From assembly GCA_021732665.1 (NCBI GenBank), contig JAKFUL010000026.1, positions 1 through 64,000 on the forward strand: a stretch of DNA of 64,000 nt, given 5' to 3'. Numbering within the stretch: position 1 is the stretch's first letter; each line of letters starts with the position of its first letter. Source of the DNA: Acetobacteraceae bacterium (lineage in GTDB: Bacteria; Pseudomonadota; Alphaproteobacteria; Acetobacterales; Acetobacteraceae). The notes under the pieces were generated by a model that was given only the letters and a program-made list of their open reading frames with translations, ran no database searches and had not been told where the DNA came from. The translations under genes were made by a program, and so were the position numbers. Below, one piece after another: positions 37,328 through 48,476 of this stretch.

Positions 37328-40300
37328 CTACAGGGTGTAGAGTTGGCTCCAGAACTGCGTCGCCGTGAAGTTCTCTATGAACACGCCGCCGCCGCCATTG
37401 CCGAAGCCGACATCGGCAATGGTAACGACAATGCCGCCTTGCCAGTCCAGCGCCCAGATGCTCGGGCGGGCGATTCCCGAGGTGACGAACCAGTCCGCCT
37501 CGCCGCCGGCATTCATGTCCTTGATCACATCCCAGACGCCGGCCTCGAAATCCTCCACGGCGAAGCCGAAGAAATCCACCCCTGCCCCGCCATAGAGTGT
37601 ATCGGACGCCTTGCCGCCGACCAGCGCATCGCCGCCTGCGCCACCAGACAAGGTCTGGCTTCCGCCGGCGCCGATCAGCGTGTCGGCGAATTCCGAGCCG
37701 AGCAGGCCGCTGATCGCGGTGTAGCTGTCGCCCGCGGCGTCGCCGGTGTTCAGCGAGGCGAAGTCGAGCCGCGCCGTGACCCCTGCGGCCGCTGTGGCGT
37801 AGCTGGCGAAGTCGATCCCGCCGCCGCCCAGCAGACTGTCGGCGCCGGTGCCGCCCACCAGCGTGTCATCGCCGGTGCCGCCGTCCAGCGTGTCGGTGCC
37901 GTCCTCGCCGAAGATCAGGTCGTTGCCAGCATTGCCGGCCACGTAGTCCCAGGTCCCGCCGGCGTAGATGGTGTTGGCGCCATCATCACCGACCAGGAAG
38001 TCGAAGAAGCCCGTGCCGATCAGCCCCTCGATGCCCGAATAGGTGTCACCCTGCGCGTCGCCGGTGTTCAACGCCGGGTAGTCAAGCCGCGCGGTGACGC
38101 CGTCCGCGGAGGTGCGGTAGGTGGCGAAGTCGAAGCCATCGCCGCCATTCAGCGCGTCGGCGCCCGTGCCGCCCTCGAGCGTGTCGTTGCCACCCTCGCC
38201 GAAGAGGCTGTCGGCCCCGCCCACGCCGGCCACGTAGTCGGCCCCGAGGCCTGCCAGGATGGTGTTGGCGCCCTCGTCACCGACCAGAATATCGGCGAAG
38301 TGGCTGCCGATCAGCCCCTCGACGCCGGTGAGGTTGTCGCCCGCCGCATCGCCGGTGTTGAGCGAGGGGATGTCCAGCCGCGCCATCAGGCCCTGGGTGG
38401 CGCCGGAGTAGTTGGCCAGATCCACGCCATTGGCGAATTGCAGCTTCTCGACGTTGAACAGGTCGAGCGTCCAGCCCGGCCCGGTCGCGGTCACCGCCAG
38501 CCCGTGGCCGCGGGTCGGGCTGTCGAGATGGGCGAAGCTGTAGCCGGCGAGCGGGCCGGAGAAGACGGCCGTGTTGCTGCCGGCGTCGCCGCCCAGGGTG
38601 ATGAGGTTGCCGTTGCCCTCGGCGCGCAGGATGTTGCCTCCGCCGGTCGTGGTGACGGTGTTGTGGCCGCCGCCCAGCAGCAACAGCAGGTTCGCCCCGC
38701 TGCCCAGCGTGACGATGTTGCTGAAGCCGTGCAGGGTGATGATGTTGTTGCCGTTGCCAGCGGTGATGGTCGAGTTGCCGTCGAAATCCTCGACGATGTT
38801 GTTGCCGTGGCCCAAGGTGACGATGTTGTTGAAGCCGCGGGCGTGGATCTCGTTATTGCCATCGCCCAGGTTGAAGCTGGAATTGCCGTCGACACTGTAG
38901 ACCAAGTCATTGCCGGCGCCGCCCTGGATGGTGTTGTTGTAGCCGCCCACGGTGATGGTGTTGTTGCCGGCGCCGCCATCGATCCGGGAATTGCCATCTC
39001 CGGCGTTGATGACGTCGTTGCCGGCGCCGCCCTGGATGGTGTTGTTGTAGCCGCGCGCGGTGATGCGGTCGTCGCCCGCGCCGCCATCGATGGAGGCGAG
39101 GCCCTCGCCGGCATCGATCGTGTCATTGCCGTCGCCGCCCAGGATGGTGTTGGCATAGCCGCCCAGGGTGATGAGGTCGTCGCCATAGGCGCCCAGGGCG
39201 GTGTTGAAGCCGCCCGCCGCGGTGAGCGTGTCATCGCCGTAGTCGCCGGTCAGGGTCTGGTACCAGACCGGGCCGGTGTCGAGCTTGATGTCGCCGGGGA
39301 AGACGATGACCTGGAACTTGCCCGAGGGGGCGGAGGTGTTGCCGGCCAGATCGGTCGCCGTGGCGGTGAATTGCAGTGTGCCGTCGGGCAGGTTGGTGCT
39401 TCTGGCGTCGATGATGAACGTGCGGTCAGCGCCGGCGATGGCCTGGCCGAGCGTCTTGCCGTCTCGCGACAGCACGACCAGGCTGTTTGCCTCGGCGGTG
39501 CCGGTGAAGAACAGCGTGTGGTCGGAGGTGACGCGGTCGTCCGGCGTGTTGGTGTCGATGGTGATGCCGCTCAGCTCGGGTGCCGCGGGCGCCTTGGTGT
39601 CGGTCGTGACCGTCAGCGTCACCGCCTTGCCGATGTTGCCGGCGATGTCGGTCGGTGTCGCGAGGAACTGGCGGGTGCCGTCGGTCAGCTCCGTGGTGGG
39701 GCCGAAGCTGATGTTGCCGGGATTGACCGCGGCCGCTGCGTCCAGGGTGGACCACTTGCCGTCGGGCAGAAGCTGCTGCTCGACCTTGAGCGTGCCGGCC
39801 TCCGAGATCGTGCCCAGAAAGATCAGGTTGGTGTCGTTGGTGATGAGGTCGGTGGTCGAGCGGCCGGAGTCGATGTCGATGCCGGTGAAGCCGAGCACCG
39901 GGGCGATGCTGTCCACCCTGAAGATCTTGGAGCCTGGGGTGCCCGGGTTGCCGGCGAGGTCGGTGTAGCTGAAGGGCTTGATGCCGGCGCTGACGAAGCC
40001 CTCATAGTTCGGGCCGGGGGTGAAGGTGGCCTCCCAGATCTTGCCGCTGCCCGTGGGGGCGCTGATCGCGCCGCCGAGCACGTCGAGATCGGCCTGCTCC
40101 AGCCCGGTGACCGCTTCGCTGAAGGTATAGGTGATGATCGCCGTCTGGGTGCCGTTCACGAGCTGGTTGGAGGTGGTGACGGTGACGGTGGGGGCCAGGG
40201 TGTCCACGTTCAGGTTGAAGGAGATGTCCACTCCCGGGCTGCCATTGCCGGCGGCGTAGTTGGCGCCGCTGACGGAGATGGTGGCCGTGCCCTCGGTGTT

Positions 40301-42718
40301 GGCGGGGGGGGTGTAGGTGCCGGTGAAGGCGGTAGGGCCGCCGGTCAGGCTGGTGACGTTGCCGATATTCTCGGAGAAATCGCTGACTTCGAGGCCGACG
40401 AGCGGGATGTTGGTGGAAATGGTGAAGTCGCGCGGGCCGGTGACGACATTGGGGTCCACCGGCGGCTGCGCGGTGACCAGGCGGGTGTCGTAGGCCATTG
40501 TCAGGAGGCCGGAGGCGCTGCCCGCATTTCCCGCGTCATCGAAATAGGCGCCGGTCAGCTGCAGCGTGGCGCTGCCGCTGGCGTTGCCGGTGGGGGTGAA
40601 GGTGGAGGTCCAGAACGTGCCGGGAGGGTAGATCCCGAGAGGTTCGAAAGTGCCGTCGGGTAGCCTCAAGCCGAAGCCGAACCCGAGGAGACTGGCGTTG
40701 CCTGCCGGGGCGCCCAGACTGCCCCCGGCGACGGTGAAGTCCGCGGCTTCCACGCCGCGCACCTGCTCGCTAGTGGCCAAATAGATCACTGCGGTCTCGC
40801 CAAAGGTCAGGCTGCCATCGCTGGTCCGCAGCAACAGCACGCTGGGCCCGGTCTGGTCGATCGTTACCGTCAGCGCGCCGGAGGTGCCGACATTGCCGGC
40901 GGCATCGGTGGCGATGGCGGTGACGGAACGGCTGCCGGCGGCGAGCGGGGTGGTGGTGATACTCCAGCCGCCCGCGGCATCGGCGTTGCCCGCGCCCACC
41001 TGCTTGCCATCGGCAAAGAGCGCCACGCTCAGATTGGCCTCGGTCGTGCCGGTGAAGGTCAGGGTGTCGAGCTTGGTGAGGTTGTCGGTGGCGGAGATGC
41101 CGGTGTCGGAGGCCGGCGCCAGGTCGGGCGAACTGATGGCGGGGCCGGCGGTGTCAAGCCTGAACACGAACGTCGCCGAGGGGTCGGAGGTGCCGCCGCT
41201 GTTGCCCAGCGTGGCGGTGAAGATGTGGGCGCCGTCGGTGGGGACGCTGGCGGCCAGGGTGACGCTGCCGGCGGCGATGTCAGCGGCGTTGAGGGTGGTG
41301 CTGGCGATGCTGGCGCCATCCAGCAGCAGCGTCAGGGTATCGCCCGCCGTGGCGTTGGCGAGCGAGACGACCACGCCGGGCGTGGCGTCATTGGTCAACC
41401 CGCCGGCGGCGATGTTGCCGGTGAACAGCGGCACGTCATCCACCAGTCGAACGATGCCCGGCGCATCCGGCGCGCCGGAGAGCGTGGCCATGAAAAGCTG
41501 CAGGTAGCCATTGGGCGCGATGCCCGCCAGCGTTTGCGTGTCGGTACTGAAGAAGGCCACGTGGTGGCCATCGCCGGAAATCTTGGCGTACTGGCTGAAT
41601 CCAAAGCTGGTCTGGCTGCCGTCCAGGCCCACGGAGATGCGGGTGGTGGTGTTGGCCACGGTGTCCCGGACGAAGATGTCGGATGTATTGTTGGTGTCGC
41701 CGGCGACCAGATTGGGCGAATCGCTGGAGAAAGCGACATAGCGGCCGTCGTCGGATATGCTGGGGGAGTAGCTCGCGCCCGTGCCGCCGGCGCCGGCCGC
41801 ACCGCTGGCGCGGGAGATCAGCTTCGTCGTGCCATCCACCGTATCGCGCAGGAATACATCTATACCACCATTATTGCTGTCACCCGCGGCAAGATTCTCC
41901 GCACTGTCGAAGACAACGTAGCGGCCATTGGCGGATACGCCCGACAAGCCAGTCCAGGTATTGGCGGCGGCACCGGTCGCGCCGTCCGCCCGGGAGACCA
42001 GTATCGTCGTATTCGCCTGAACGTCCCTGAGATAAATGGAGTTTCGTCCGGCGGCGTCGGCGGTGAGTGGCTGGAAAGAATAAAAACTGACATATTGGCC
42101 GGAGGCAGCAATGTCCAGATAAAAAGCATTATTGCTTGCAGTTCCGCTCGCGCCATTGGCACGGGATACCAGCGAAACAAGGCCAGTAGCGGTGTCTGTA
42201 ACAAAGATATTGTAGCCACTTACCCCAGCATCGCCCGTGAGATTGGTGGCTTGACTCGTGAAAGCGACACGTTGCCCGTCCGCCGAAACTGGACTGCCAT
42301 ACACTCCCGAGTTGTAATTTCCGCCAGATGCAGATCCCGAAACGTGCGACACCAGCGTAGCCGCACCTGTTTGCAGGTTGCGCAAGTAAACGTCGTAGTT
42401 AGTACTGTCGCCGGGCGCAAGCGGCAGCCAGGTAAGGAATGAAACGACCGTCCCATCGCCAGAGATTGCGGGCAAAAAGGCTTCCGACGCCACAAGGCTC
42501 GTGCTGTTCGACTCCGTATCGCGCACATAGGTGTTCCAATTGTAGGAACTCGCTCCGGCCGCCAGTGTGCTCCCATCGTATCCATACCAATCAAACGCCA
42601 CCTTTTCGCCATGTGTGGAAAGGTCGAAGACCTGCAGCGACGCGACAATTCCCGCCGAAATCCCCCCCGAGGGCGTCGCGGTGATCAGCTTGATCGACGT
42701 AATGGCATACCCGGACAT
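37328..42718 (-). CDS. Large secreted RTX protein: N-terminal PD40/TolB-like propeller, Ig-like repeats, C-terminal RTX beta-roll
   Basis: N-term [17 protein letters not shown] and [37 protein letters not shown] repeats; Ig-like repeats ([14 protein letters not shown]..., [13 protein letters not shown]...); RTX nonapeptides ([13 protein letters not shown]..., [25 protein letters not shown]). Confidence 0.88.
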   Translation of the reverse strand: MSGYAITSIKLITATPSGGISAGIVASLQVFDLSTHGEKVAFDWYGYDGSTLAAGASSYNWNTYVRDTESNSTSLVASEAFLPAISGDGTVVSFLTWLPLAPGDSTNYDVYLRNLQTGAATLVSHVSGSASGGNYNSGVYGSPVSADGQRVAFTSQATNLTGDAGVSGYNIFVTDTATGLVSLVSRANGASGTASNNAFYLDIAASGQYVSFYSFQPLTADAAGRNSIYLRDVQANTTILVSRADGATGAAANTWTGLSGVSANGRYVVFDSAENLAAGDSNNGGIDVFLRDTVDGTTKLISRASGAAGAGGTGASYSPSISDDGRYVAFSSDSPNLVAGDTNNTSDIFVRDTVANTTTRISVGLDGSQTSFGFSQYAKISGDGHHVAFFSTDTQTLAGIAPNGYLQLFMATLSGAPDAPGIVRLVDDVPLFTGNIAAGGLTNDATPGVVVSLANATAGDTLTLLLDGASIASTTLNAADIAAGSVTLAASVPTDGAHIFTATLGNSGGTSDPSATFVFRLDTAGPAISSPDLAPASDTGISATDNLTKLDTLTFTGTTEANLSVALFADGKQVGAGNADAAGGWSITTTPLAAGSRSVTAIATDAAGNVGTSGALTVTIDQTGPSVLLLRTSDGSLTFGETAVIYLATSEQVRGVEAADFTVAGGSLGAPAGNASLLGFGFGLRLPDGTFEPLGIYPPGTFWTSTFTPTGNASGSATLQLTGAYFDDAGNAGSASGLLTMAYDTRLVTAQPPVDPNVVTGPRDFTISTNIPLVGLEVSDFSENIGNVTSLTGGPTAFTGTYTPPANTEGTATISVSGANYAAGNGSPGVDISFNLNVDTLAPTVTVTTSNQLVNGTQTAIITYTFSEAVTGLEQADLDVLGGAISAPTGSGKIWEATFTPGPNYEGFVSAGIKPFSYTDLAGNPGTPGSKIFRVDSIAPVLGFTGIDIDSGRSTTDLITNDTNLIFLGTISEAGTLKVEQQLLPDGKWSTLDAAAAVNPGNISFGPTTELTDGTRQFLATPTDIAGNIGKAVTLTVTTDTKAPAAPELSGITIDTNTPDDRVTSDHTLFFTGTAEANSLVVLSRDGKTLGQAIAGADRTFIIDARSTNLPDGTLQFTATATDLAGNTSAPSGKFQVIVFPGDIKLDTGPVWYQTLTGDYGDDTLTAAGGFNTALGAYGDDLITLGGYANTILGGDGNDTIDAGEGLASIDGGAGDDRITARGYNNTIQGGAGNDVINAGDGNSRIDGGAGNNTITVGGYNNTIQGGAGNDLVYSVDGNSSFNLGDGNNEIHARGFNNIVTLGHGNNIVEDFDGNSTITAGNGNNIITLHGFSNIVTLGSGANLLLLLGGGHNTVTTTGGGNILRAEGNGNLITLGGDAGSNTAVFSGPLAGYSFAHLDSPTRGHGLAVTATGPGWTLDLFNVEKLQFANGVDLANYSGATQGLMARLDIPSLNTGDAAGDNLTGVEGLIGSHFADILVGDEGANTILAGLGADYVAGVGGADSLFGEGGNDTLEGGTGADALNGGDGFDFATYRTSADGVTARLDYPALNTGDAQGDTYSGIEGLIGTGFFDFLVGDDGANTIYAGGTWDYVAGNAGNDLIFGEDGTDTLDGGTGDDTLVGGTGADSLLGGGGIDFASYATAAAGVTARLDFASLNTGDAAGDSYTAISGLLGSEFADTLIGAGGSQTLSGGAGGDALVGGKASDTLYGGAGVDFFGFAVEDFEAGVWDVIKDMNAGGEADWFVTSGIARPSIWALDWQGGIVVTIADVGFGNGGGGVFIENFTATQFWSQLYTL

Positions 42719-42840
42719 GTCTCAAACCCCTGCCGCAGCGTTCCAAACTCACTCATTCGTGTGTGCATGATTACGCCACCAAAGCGCTCCTCGCCTCCCC
42801 CAAACGGGGCAACCACATAAAAAACTCACTTTTCCGTGTG

Positions 42841-43455
42841 CTATCCCACCCCCCTCACCACCAGCAAAGCCAACCGCGCCTGCGTCCGGCACTCCGTCTT
42901 CCTCATCGCCCCCTTCAAATGGCTCCGCACCGTCGCCGCCCGAAGCCCCAGAATCTTCGCCATCGCCGCCACATCCGCCCCCGTCGCCAGCAGCGCCGCC
43001 ACCCTGGCCTCCGCCGGTGTCAGCCCAAAGGCCTGCGCCACCAGCCCGGCATCGGGCGGCTCCACCACCCCCGCCTCGGCCAGCCGAACCACCGAAATCC
43101 CCTCGCGCAGCCCATGCAGCACCAGGGTCAGCACCGGCACCTGCTGGCGCGAGCACAAGGACAAGGCCGCCCGCCCGCGCGGCGTCAGCGCCGAGAGCGT
43201 GGCGGTGAAGGCCAGCGCCTCCTCCTCCCGCCGCGGCAGCAGCACGCCATCCGCCAGCACCAGGCAGGGCTGGCGCGCCAGCACGGCGCGGGCGGCCGCA
43301 TTGCTCCACAGCACCCGGGCATCGGCCGCCAGCAGCAGCAGCGGCTGCGTCGCGTCGCGGCCCAACCAGGGCAGCAAGGCCTCGGCCGCCACGGCATCGG
43401 CTGTGGGGTGCCAGCCGGAATCATTGCACGGGCTTGGCCAACCAATCTCGCTCAT
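42841..43455 (-). CDS. LuxR-type HTH regulator with PAS-like N-terminal domain
   Basis: PLLLLAADARVLWSNAAARAVL; LTPAEARVAALLATGADVAAMAKILGLRAATVRSHLKGAMRKTECRTQARL. Confidence 0.82.
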   Translation of the reverse strand: MSEIGWPSPCNDSGWHPTADAVAAEALLPWLGRDATQPLLLLAADARVLWSNAAARAVLARQPCLVLADGVLLPRREEEALAFTATLSALTPRGRAALSLCSRQQVPVLTLVLHGLREGISVVRLAEAGVVEPPDAGLVAQAFGLTPAEARVAALLATGADVAAMAKILGLRAATVRSHLKGAMRKTECRTQARLALLVVRGVG

Positions 43456-43544
43456 GATGGATATCGCCCCCAAAACACTCTCTGCGGCCTAAGCCGCCTC
43501 CACCCCCCGCGCATCCCCAATTCAGGGGAGGGCGCGCCGCCCGC

Positions 43545-44642
43545 TCACGATTCCGGCAAGCCCGCCACCAGGCCCGCCAGCACCCGCAGATTCTCAGCCC
43601 CGGTCTTGCCCAGCACCTGGCGCAGCTGCGACCTGACCGTGCCCTCGCTGGTGCCGCGTTCGGCGGCGATGTCGGCGGCCGCGGCACCCTCGGCCACCCT
43701 GGCCGCCACCGCCGCCTCGGCCCCGGTCAGCCCATGCAGCGCCATCAGCAGCCCCGCCCGGCCCTCCAGCCGCCGCCGGTCGGGGGTCAGCAGGAACAGC
43801 AACAGCACCTCGCCGCGCGGCGCATCGGGGGCGCGGGCGGCCAGCAGATGCAGCTCCTCGCCGCCCGGGCCGGGGCTCAGCCTGAGCAGCCCGCCAGCCC
43901 CACCCGCCGCCACGCGCGCGAGCAGGGCGTCCAGCGCGGCGGCGTCGCGCGGGTTGGCCGGGGCCAGCTCGCCCAGCCGGCCGCGGATGCCGCGGCCCTG
44001 GGCCATGGCCGCGCGGGCCCGCGTATTGGCATGCAGGATGCGGCCCTGGCCCGTCACCGCCAGCGCCGCCTGGCCGGTCATTTCCAGCCCGGCCATGGCC
44101 GCGACCGCGGCGCCGGTGGCAAGCCGCAGCTCGTGCCGCAGCCGCAGATGTGCGGCCATCGGCGCCACCACCTGTCGCAGCTTTCCGGCATCATCCTCGG
44201 TGAAGGGCCGCCCAGCCTCGGGCCGATGCAGCCCCAGCGCGCAATAGCCCGCACCGCCGCCCACCGGCACGCAGACCGCCAGCAACCGGTTGATCCCGAT
44301 GCGGCCGTAGAAATCCGACCAGATCGAGAGCGGCGCCCAATCCTCCGGCGAGGCCAGCTCCTCGCCGCGAAACACCTGGCCCAGCTTGCTGCTGCCGCGC
44401 AGCGCCCACAGATCCTCCTGCACGTAATGGGCGGTGTAGTCGCGCTCCACCCGGGCATCGAAGCTGGTGGAGAGCATCTCGATCCGCCCCGCGCCGGCAT
44501 CGCCCACCCACATGGAATTGGTGTTGGCGCCGGTCATTCGCACGAGCGCCTGGCTGACATCGGACCAGGGCCGCTCACCCAAGCCCGCGGCCGTGATGAC
44601 GGCCGTCACCTCAGCGACGCTGTCGCGAACCATACCATTCAT
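43545..44642 (-). CDS. LuxR-type HTH regulator (PAS/GAF-like sensor plus HTH)
   Basis: C-term LTGAEAAVAARVAEGAAAADIAAERGTSEGTVRSQLRQVLGKTGAENLRVLAGLV; N-term sensor region. Confidence 0.82.
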   Translation of the reverse strand: MNGMVRDSVAEVTAVITAAGLGERPWSDVSQALVRMTGANTNSMWVGDAGAGRIEMLSTSFDARVERDYTAHYVQEDLWALRGSSKLGQVFRGEELASPEDWAPLSIWSDFYGRIGINRLLAVCVPVGGGAGYCALGLHRPEAGRPFTEDDAGKLRQVVAPMAAHLRLRHELRLATGAAVAAMAGLEMTGQAALAVTGQGRILHANTRARAAMAQGRGIRGRLGELAPANPRDAAALDALLARVAAGGAGGLLRLSPGPGGEELHLLAARAPDAPRGEVLLLFLLTPDRRRLEGRAGLLMALHGLTGAEAAVAARVAEGAAAADIAAERGTSEGTVRSQLRQVLGKTGAENLRVLAGLVAGLPES

Positions 44643-44719
44643 GGCACGGTGTATCCTGCGCCGGAGGATGCGTCGCAAGAGTGTTTCGCAACCCCTGGGC
44701 GATGGCGGGAGCCCCCCGG

Positions 44720-45466
44720 CTACCCCTTATGCACCCTCAGCGGCCCGAAGCTCTGCGTCACTGGCATCAATTGCAGCACATTGATATTCACCCGCGCCGG
44801 CCGGCTCGAAACCCAATGCACGGCATCTGCGATGTCCTCGGGCGTCAGCGCATTGGCGCCCTCATAGATGCCCGCGGCGGTCTTCTCATCGCCCTTGAAG
44901 CGCACATTGGAAAACTCCGTGCCGCCCACCAGCCCGGGCTCGACATCGGTCACCCGCACCGGCGTGCCCCACAGATCGGCCCGCAGATTGAGGCTGAACT
45001 GCCGCACGAAGGCCTTCGACGCGCCATAGGCATTGCCGCCGGGATAGGGGAACTCGCCGGCCGTGCTGCCCAGATTGACGATATGCCCGCATCCCCGCTC
45101 GATCATCCCCGGCAGCACCGCGCGGGTCATGTACATCAGCCCCTTGATGTTGGTGTCCACCATCTGGTCCCAGTCATCGAGGTCGGCGGTCTGGGCGGGG
45201 TTGAGGCCCAGCGCCAGCCCGGCATTGTTCACCAGCAGGTCGATTGCCGCCCATTCCGCCGGCAGCCCGGCGATGGCCGCCTCCACCGCCGCGCGGTCGC
45301 GCACATCCAGGGTCAGCGGCAGAACGGCGCCGCCCAGTTCGGCGGCCAGCGCCGTGAGCCTGTCGGTGCGGCGGCCGGCGGCGATGATGCGGGCACCGTC
45401 GGCGGCGAAGCGGCGGGCGATGGCGGCGCCGAAACCGGCTGTGGCGCCGGTGACGAGGATGATCAT
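44720..45466 (-). CDS. SDR family NAD(P)-dependent oxidoreductase (YdfG-like)
   Basis: MIILVTGATAGFGAAIARRFAADGARIIAAGRR...LVNNAGLALG...YGASKAFVRQFSLNLRADL. Confidence 0.93.
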   Translation of the reverse strand: MIILVTGATAGFGAAIARRFAADGARIIAAGRRTDRLTALAAELGGAVLPLTLDVRDRAAVEAAIAGLPAEWAAIDLLVNNAGLALGLNPAQTADLDDWDQMVDTNIKGLMYMTRAVLPGMIERGCGHIVNLGSTAGEFPYPGGNAYGASKAFVRQFSLNLRADLWGTPVRVTDVEPGLVGGTEFSNVRFKGDEKTAAGIYEGANALTPEDIADAVHWVSSRPARVNINVLQLMPVTQSFGPLRVHKG

Positions 45467-45512
45467 GGGGCAGGCTCCGGAGGAAAGCGGCCTGCCTAGC
45501 CCGCGCGCCCTG

Positions 45513-46301
45513 TCAGGCCAAGCCGCGCACGAAATCCGCGATGTCATCGAGCACCGGCGGGCCCAGCGGCCGCAGCATCGCCGCCAGCGAAGTGAGGATG
45601 CCCAGGTGCCCCACGCCCGGATAATGCACCTCCCGCACCACGCCCCCCGCTGCCCGGCGCGCGGCGGCCAGTGCCGTGGTGTTGCGCGGCCGCACGGTGG
45701 TGTCGGCATCGCCCGTCAGCAGCAGCAGCGGCGGGCCTTCGCCATGGGCGAAGGTGATGGGCTGGGTCGCGGCCAGCCCCGCCGGATTGCCAAGGATGTC
45801 GTCATGCAAGGGGTCGTCCAACGGCAGGAAATCATAGGGCCCGGCCAGGCCGATGGCGCCGCGCGGCATGGGCCCCCAGCGCCGGTCGAGTGCCAGCAGC
45901 ATCGCGACATGCGCGCCCGAGGAATGGCCGCACAGCACCACCGGCCGCGCCAGGTGCCGCACCGCCAAGGCCGCGTCCTCGACAAAGACCGGGAAGCGCG
46001 CCTCGGGATAGAGCCGGGAATTCGGGATGGCGCAGTCGAAGCCCCGGGCGGCGAAAGCCTGGCCGACGAAGCGATAGAGCGACTTGTCGCCGCTCTTCCA
46101 CTCGCCGCCATGAATGAAGACCATCAGAGGCCCACGCGCACCGGTCTCATAGATATCCATCCGATGCCGCGGATGCGGGCCATAGGCGACGTCGCGGGTG
46201 AGGGTGTAGCCGGCGCGCGGCGTCAGCGCATCGGCGATACCGCCGAGCGAGCAGCCGCCGAGTGCCAGCAGCGGTGCTGCGAGGAATCCGCGCCTTACCA
46301 A
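45513..46301 (-). CDS. Alpha/beta hydrolase (esterase/BD-FAE-like), lipoprotein-like N-terminus
   Basis: VRRGFLAAPLLALGGCSLGG lipobox; HGGEWKSGDKSLYRFVGQAFAARGF; CGHSSGAHVAML. Confidence 0.82.
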   Translation of the reverse strand: MVRRGFLAAPLLALGGCSLGGIADALTPRAGYTLTRDVAYGPHPRHRMDIYETGARGPLMVFIHGGEWKSGDKSLYRFVGQAFAARGFDCAIPNSRLYPEARFPVFVEDAALAVRHLARPVVLCGHSSGAHVAMLLALDRRWGPMPRGAIGLAGPYDFLPLDDPLHDDILGNPAGLAATQPITFAHGEGPPLLLLTGDADTTVRPRNTTALAAARRAAGGVVREVHYPGVGHLGILTSLAAMLRPLGPPVLDDIADFVRGLA

Positions 46302-47251
46302 CCTTCCAGAACGGCCTTGCCCAACATCCGCCCCTCCATGATCCACCCATGGCATACGGCGACATGGGCGGCGCAGATGCGGCCAGGGTTGCGGGTGATG
46401 GTGGGCAACAGCCGGGCATCGGCGGCCATGGCGGTGAGTGCGGCACCCTGGCTGGCCATGTCCGGTGCCTGGGCAAGCGCCTTGGCGAAAAGCGCCTCGA
46501 ACATGAAGGCGCCGCCCCTGGCGCGGAGTGCGGACATCTCCAGTGGCCCCGGCTGGTCGATGGCGCAGATGCTGCCACGCGGCGCCAGCATGGCCAGCAG
46601 CGCTGGCCAATGCCGTTCCGTGCCCTGGGTCGCGAAAATGTGATCGAAGCGCAGTTTTGCCGCGCGAGCCTGCATCGGCAGGTCGCCGGCATGGTCCAGG
46701 ACGGAGTCGGCGCCCATGCGCTCCACCCAGGCCCGGCTTTCGGGACGCGAGGCGGTGCCCACCACCCGGGCCATGCCGAAGCCGCGCGCCAGCTGCACCG
46801 CCATGCTGCCCACGCCTCCAGCCGCGCCCAGCACCAGCAGGCTGCCCTCGCGCGTCACCCGCAGCCTCTCGAACAGTGCCTCCCATGCGGTCAGGCCGGC
46901 GCAGGGCAGGGCGGCGGCGGCGGCAAAACCCATGGCATCGGGGATGCGGCCGACCAGCCGGGCATCGATCAGCAGCCGCTGCGCATAGGCGCCCGCGCGG
47001 TTGGGCGGGGCTGCGCAGCACACCCTGTCACCGGTGGAAAAACCCTCGGCCAACGGCCCGGCCGCCAGCACCACGCCGGCGGCGTCCACGCCCAACACCC
47101 GGGGCGGGCCGACATGCTGCTTCACGTCCAGCGGGTTGATGCCGATCGCCTCGACCGCGATGAGCAGGTCCTGCCCCTCGGGTGGTGCGGGATCGGGCAG
47201 CTTGGTGTCCTCGAAGGCGGCGCCGGGCGCGGTGAAGGTGATGGCTTGCAT
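46295..47251 (-). CDS. Zinc-type alcohol dehydrogenase-like / quinone oxidoreductase
   Basis: MQAITFTAPGAAFEDTKLPDPAPPEGQDLLIAVEAIGINPLDVK; LVLGAAGGVGSMAVQLARGFG. Confidence 0.9.
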   Translation of the reverse strand: MQAITFTAPGAAFEDTKLPDPAPPEGQDLLIAVEAIGINPLDVKQHVGPPRVLGVDAAGVVLAAGPLAEGFSTGDRVCCAAPPNRAGAYAQRLLIDARLVGRIPDAMGFAAAAALPCAGLTAWEALFERLRVTREGSLLVLGAAGGVGSMAVQLARGFGMARVVGTASRPESRAWVERMGADSVLDHAGDLPMQARAAKLRFDHIFATQGTERHWPALLAMLAPRGSICAIDQPGPLEMSALRARGGAFMFEALFAKALAQAPDMASQGAALTAMAADARLLPTITRNPGRICAAHVAVCHGWIMEGRMLGKAVLEGW

Positions 47252-47387
47252 GGGGCGAGGCTGGCGCGATCGGGCGGCCGGGGCAACAGCGGGGCGACAT
47301 GGCGAAAATCTGAACCAGACGTTAATTTCCGCTTCCCTCCCGCGCAGCTTCGGCCTATCGGCGCCCGTCGCAACCGGGAGACACCGC

Positions 47388-48356
47388 ATGCCAACCCCAC
47401 GTCGCCACGCCATGCTGGCCGCAGCCGCCATGGCCGCCGCCACCCCCGCACTCGCCACCGGCGCGCCGCCGAAGCAGGGCGCCAACCCGGCCCGCTTCCT
47501 GCGCCTGACCCTGGGCGACATGGAGGTGACCACGTTGCTGGACGGCGCCATGGGCGGCACCAATGCCGGCATCCAGAATTTCTTCCCCGACAGCCGGCCG
47601 GAGGAGATCGCTCCCCTGCGCGCCCGGGCCTTCGCCATCGAGCAAGGCCTGCACCAGCCCGTCGGCGCCTATCTGGTCAACACCGGCCGCAACCTGGTGA
47701 TGATCGATTGCGGCGGCCATTCCTCCTTCATTCCGACCACCGGCGGCACGCTCGCGGCACTCCGCGCCAGCGGCTACCGGCCCGAGGATGTCGACACCGT
47801 CCTTCTCACCCATATCCACCCCGAGCACGCGCTGGGCCTGTCCTATGACGGCACCACCCGCAACTTCCCCAATGCCGAGGTGGTGGTCACGCAGATCGAT
47901 CACCAGTTCTGGACCGACCCCGCGATGGAAAGCCGCGTCCCCCAGGGCCAGCGCTTCATCGAGGCCGGCCGCCGCGCCATCCGCCCCTACACCGGGCGCA
48001 TCCGCACGGTGGAAATGCGTCAGGATCTGGAAGTGCTGCCCGGCTTCTTCATGGACCCGGCCCCGGGCCACACCCCCGGCCATGTCAGCTTCCGCCTGAC
48101 CAGCCAGAACCAGTCCATGCTGATCTGGGGCGACATCGCGCACCAGATGACCATCCAGCTGGCACGGCCGCGCTGGCGCGTGGGCGTGGATGTGGATGCC
48201 GCCCAGGGCGTGGAGAGCCGGGTCAAGACGCTGACCATGCTGGAGCGCGAGGGCATCCTGATGGGCGGCGTGCATGTGCCCTGGCCCGGCTTCGGCCGGA
48301 TCATCCGCGACGGCGAGGGTTTCCTCTACGTGCCCCGTCCACAGCAATTCGCCTAA
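47388..48356 (+). CDS. MBL-fold metallo-hydrolase, signal-peptide bearing
   Basis: Signal peptide; LVMIDCGGHS, VLLTHIHPEHALGL (HxHxxH variant), DPAPGHTPGHVSF, IWGDIAH. Confidence 0.88.
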   Translation: MPTPRRHAMLAAAAMAAATPALATGAPPKQGANPARFLRLTLGDMEVTTLLDGAMGGTNAGIQNFFPDSRPEEIAPLRARAFAIEQGLHQPVGAYLVNTGRNLVMIDCGGHSSFIPTTGGTLAALRASGYRPEDVDTVLLTHIHPEHALGLSYDGTTRNFPNAEVVVTQIDHQFWTDPAMESRVPQGQRFIEAGRRAIRPYTGRIRTVEMRQDLEVLPGFFMDPAPGHTPGHVSFRLTSQNQSMLIWGDIAHQMTIQLARPRWRVGVDVDAAQGVESRVKTLTMLEREGILMGGVHVPWPGFGRIIRDGEGFLYVPRPQQFA

Positions 48357-48476
48357 AGCGGCTGCATTCCCACCCATGAAACCATTCGGCGGTCGCCTCT
48401 TGCGCAACCGCCGGGTGTGGACATCTGCGCGTAATCAAGCAGCATGGCAGCAACCCCCAACGGAGACCGTCACCCC

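Noticed and set aside
37220-40663. 1147-aa plus-strand ORF antisense to the RTX gene
   Set aside because: Gly/Val/Ala/Asp-rich shadow of repetitive RTX/Ig coding sequence; no domain; the sense strand has clear homology.
48387-48413. Inverted repeat CGGCGGT...ACCGCCG between the MBL hydrolase and the ABC operon (terminator or riboswitch?)
   Set aside because: Seven-bp stem with a 13-nt loop and no T-tract; such repeats are frequent in GC-rich DNA.
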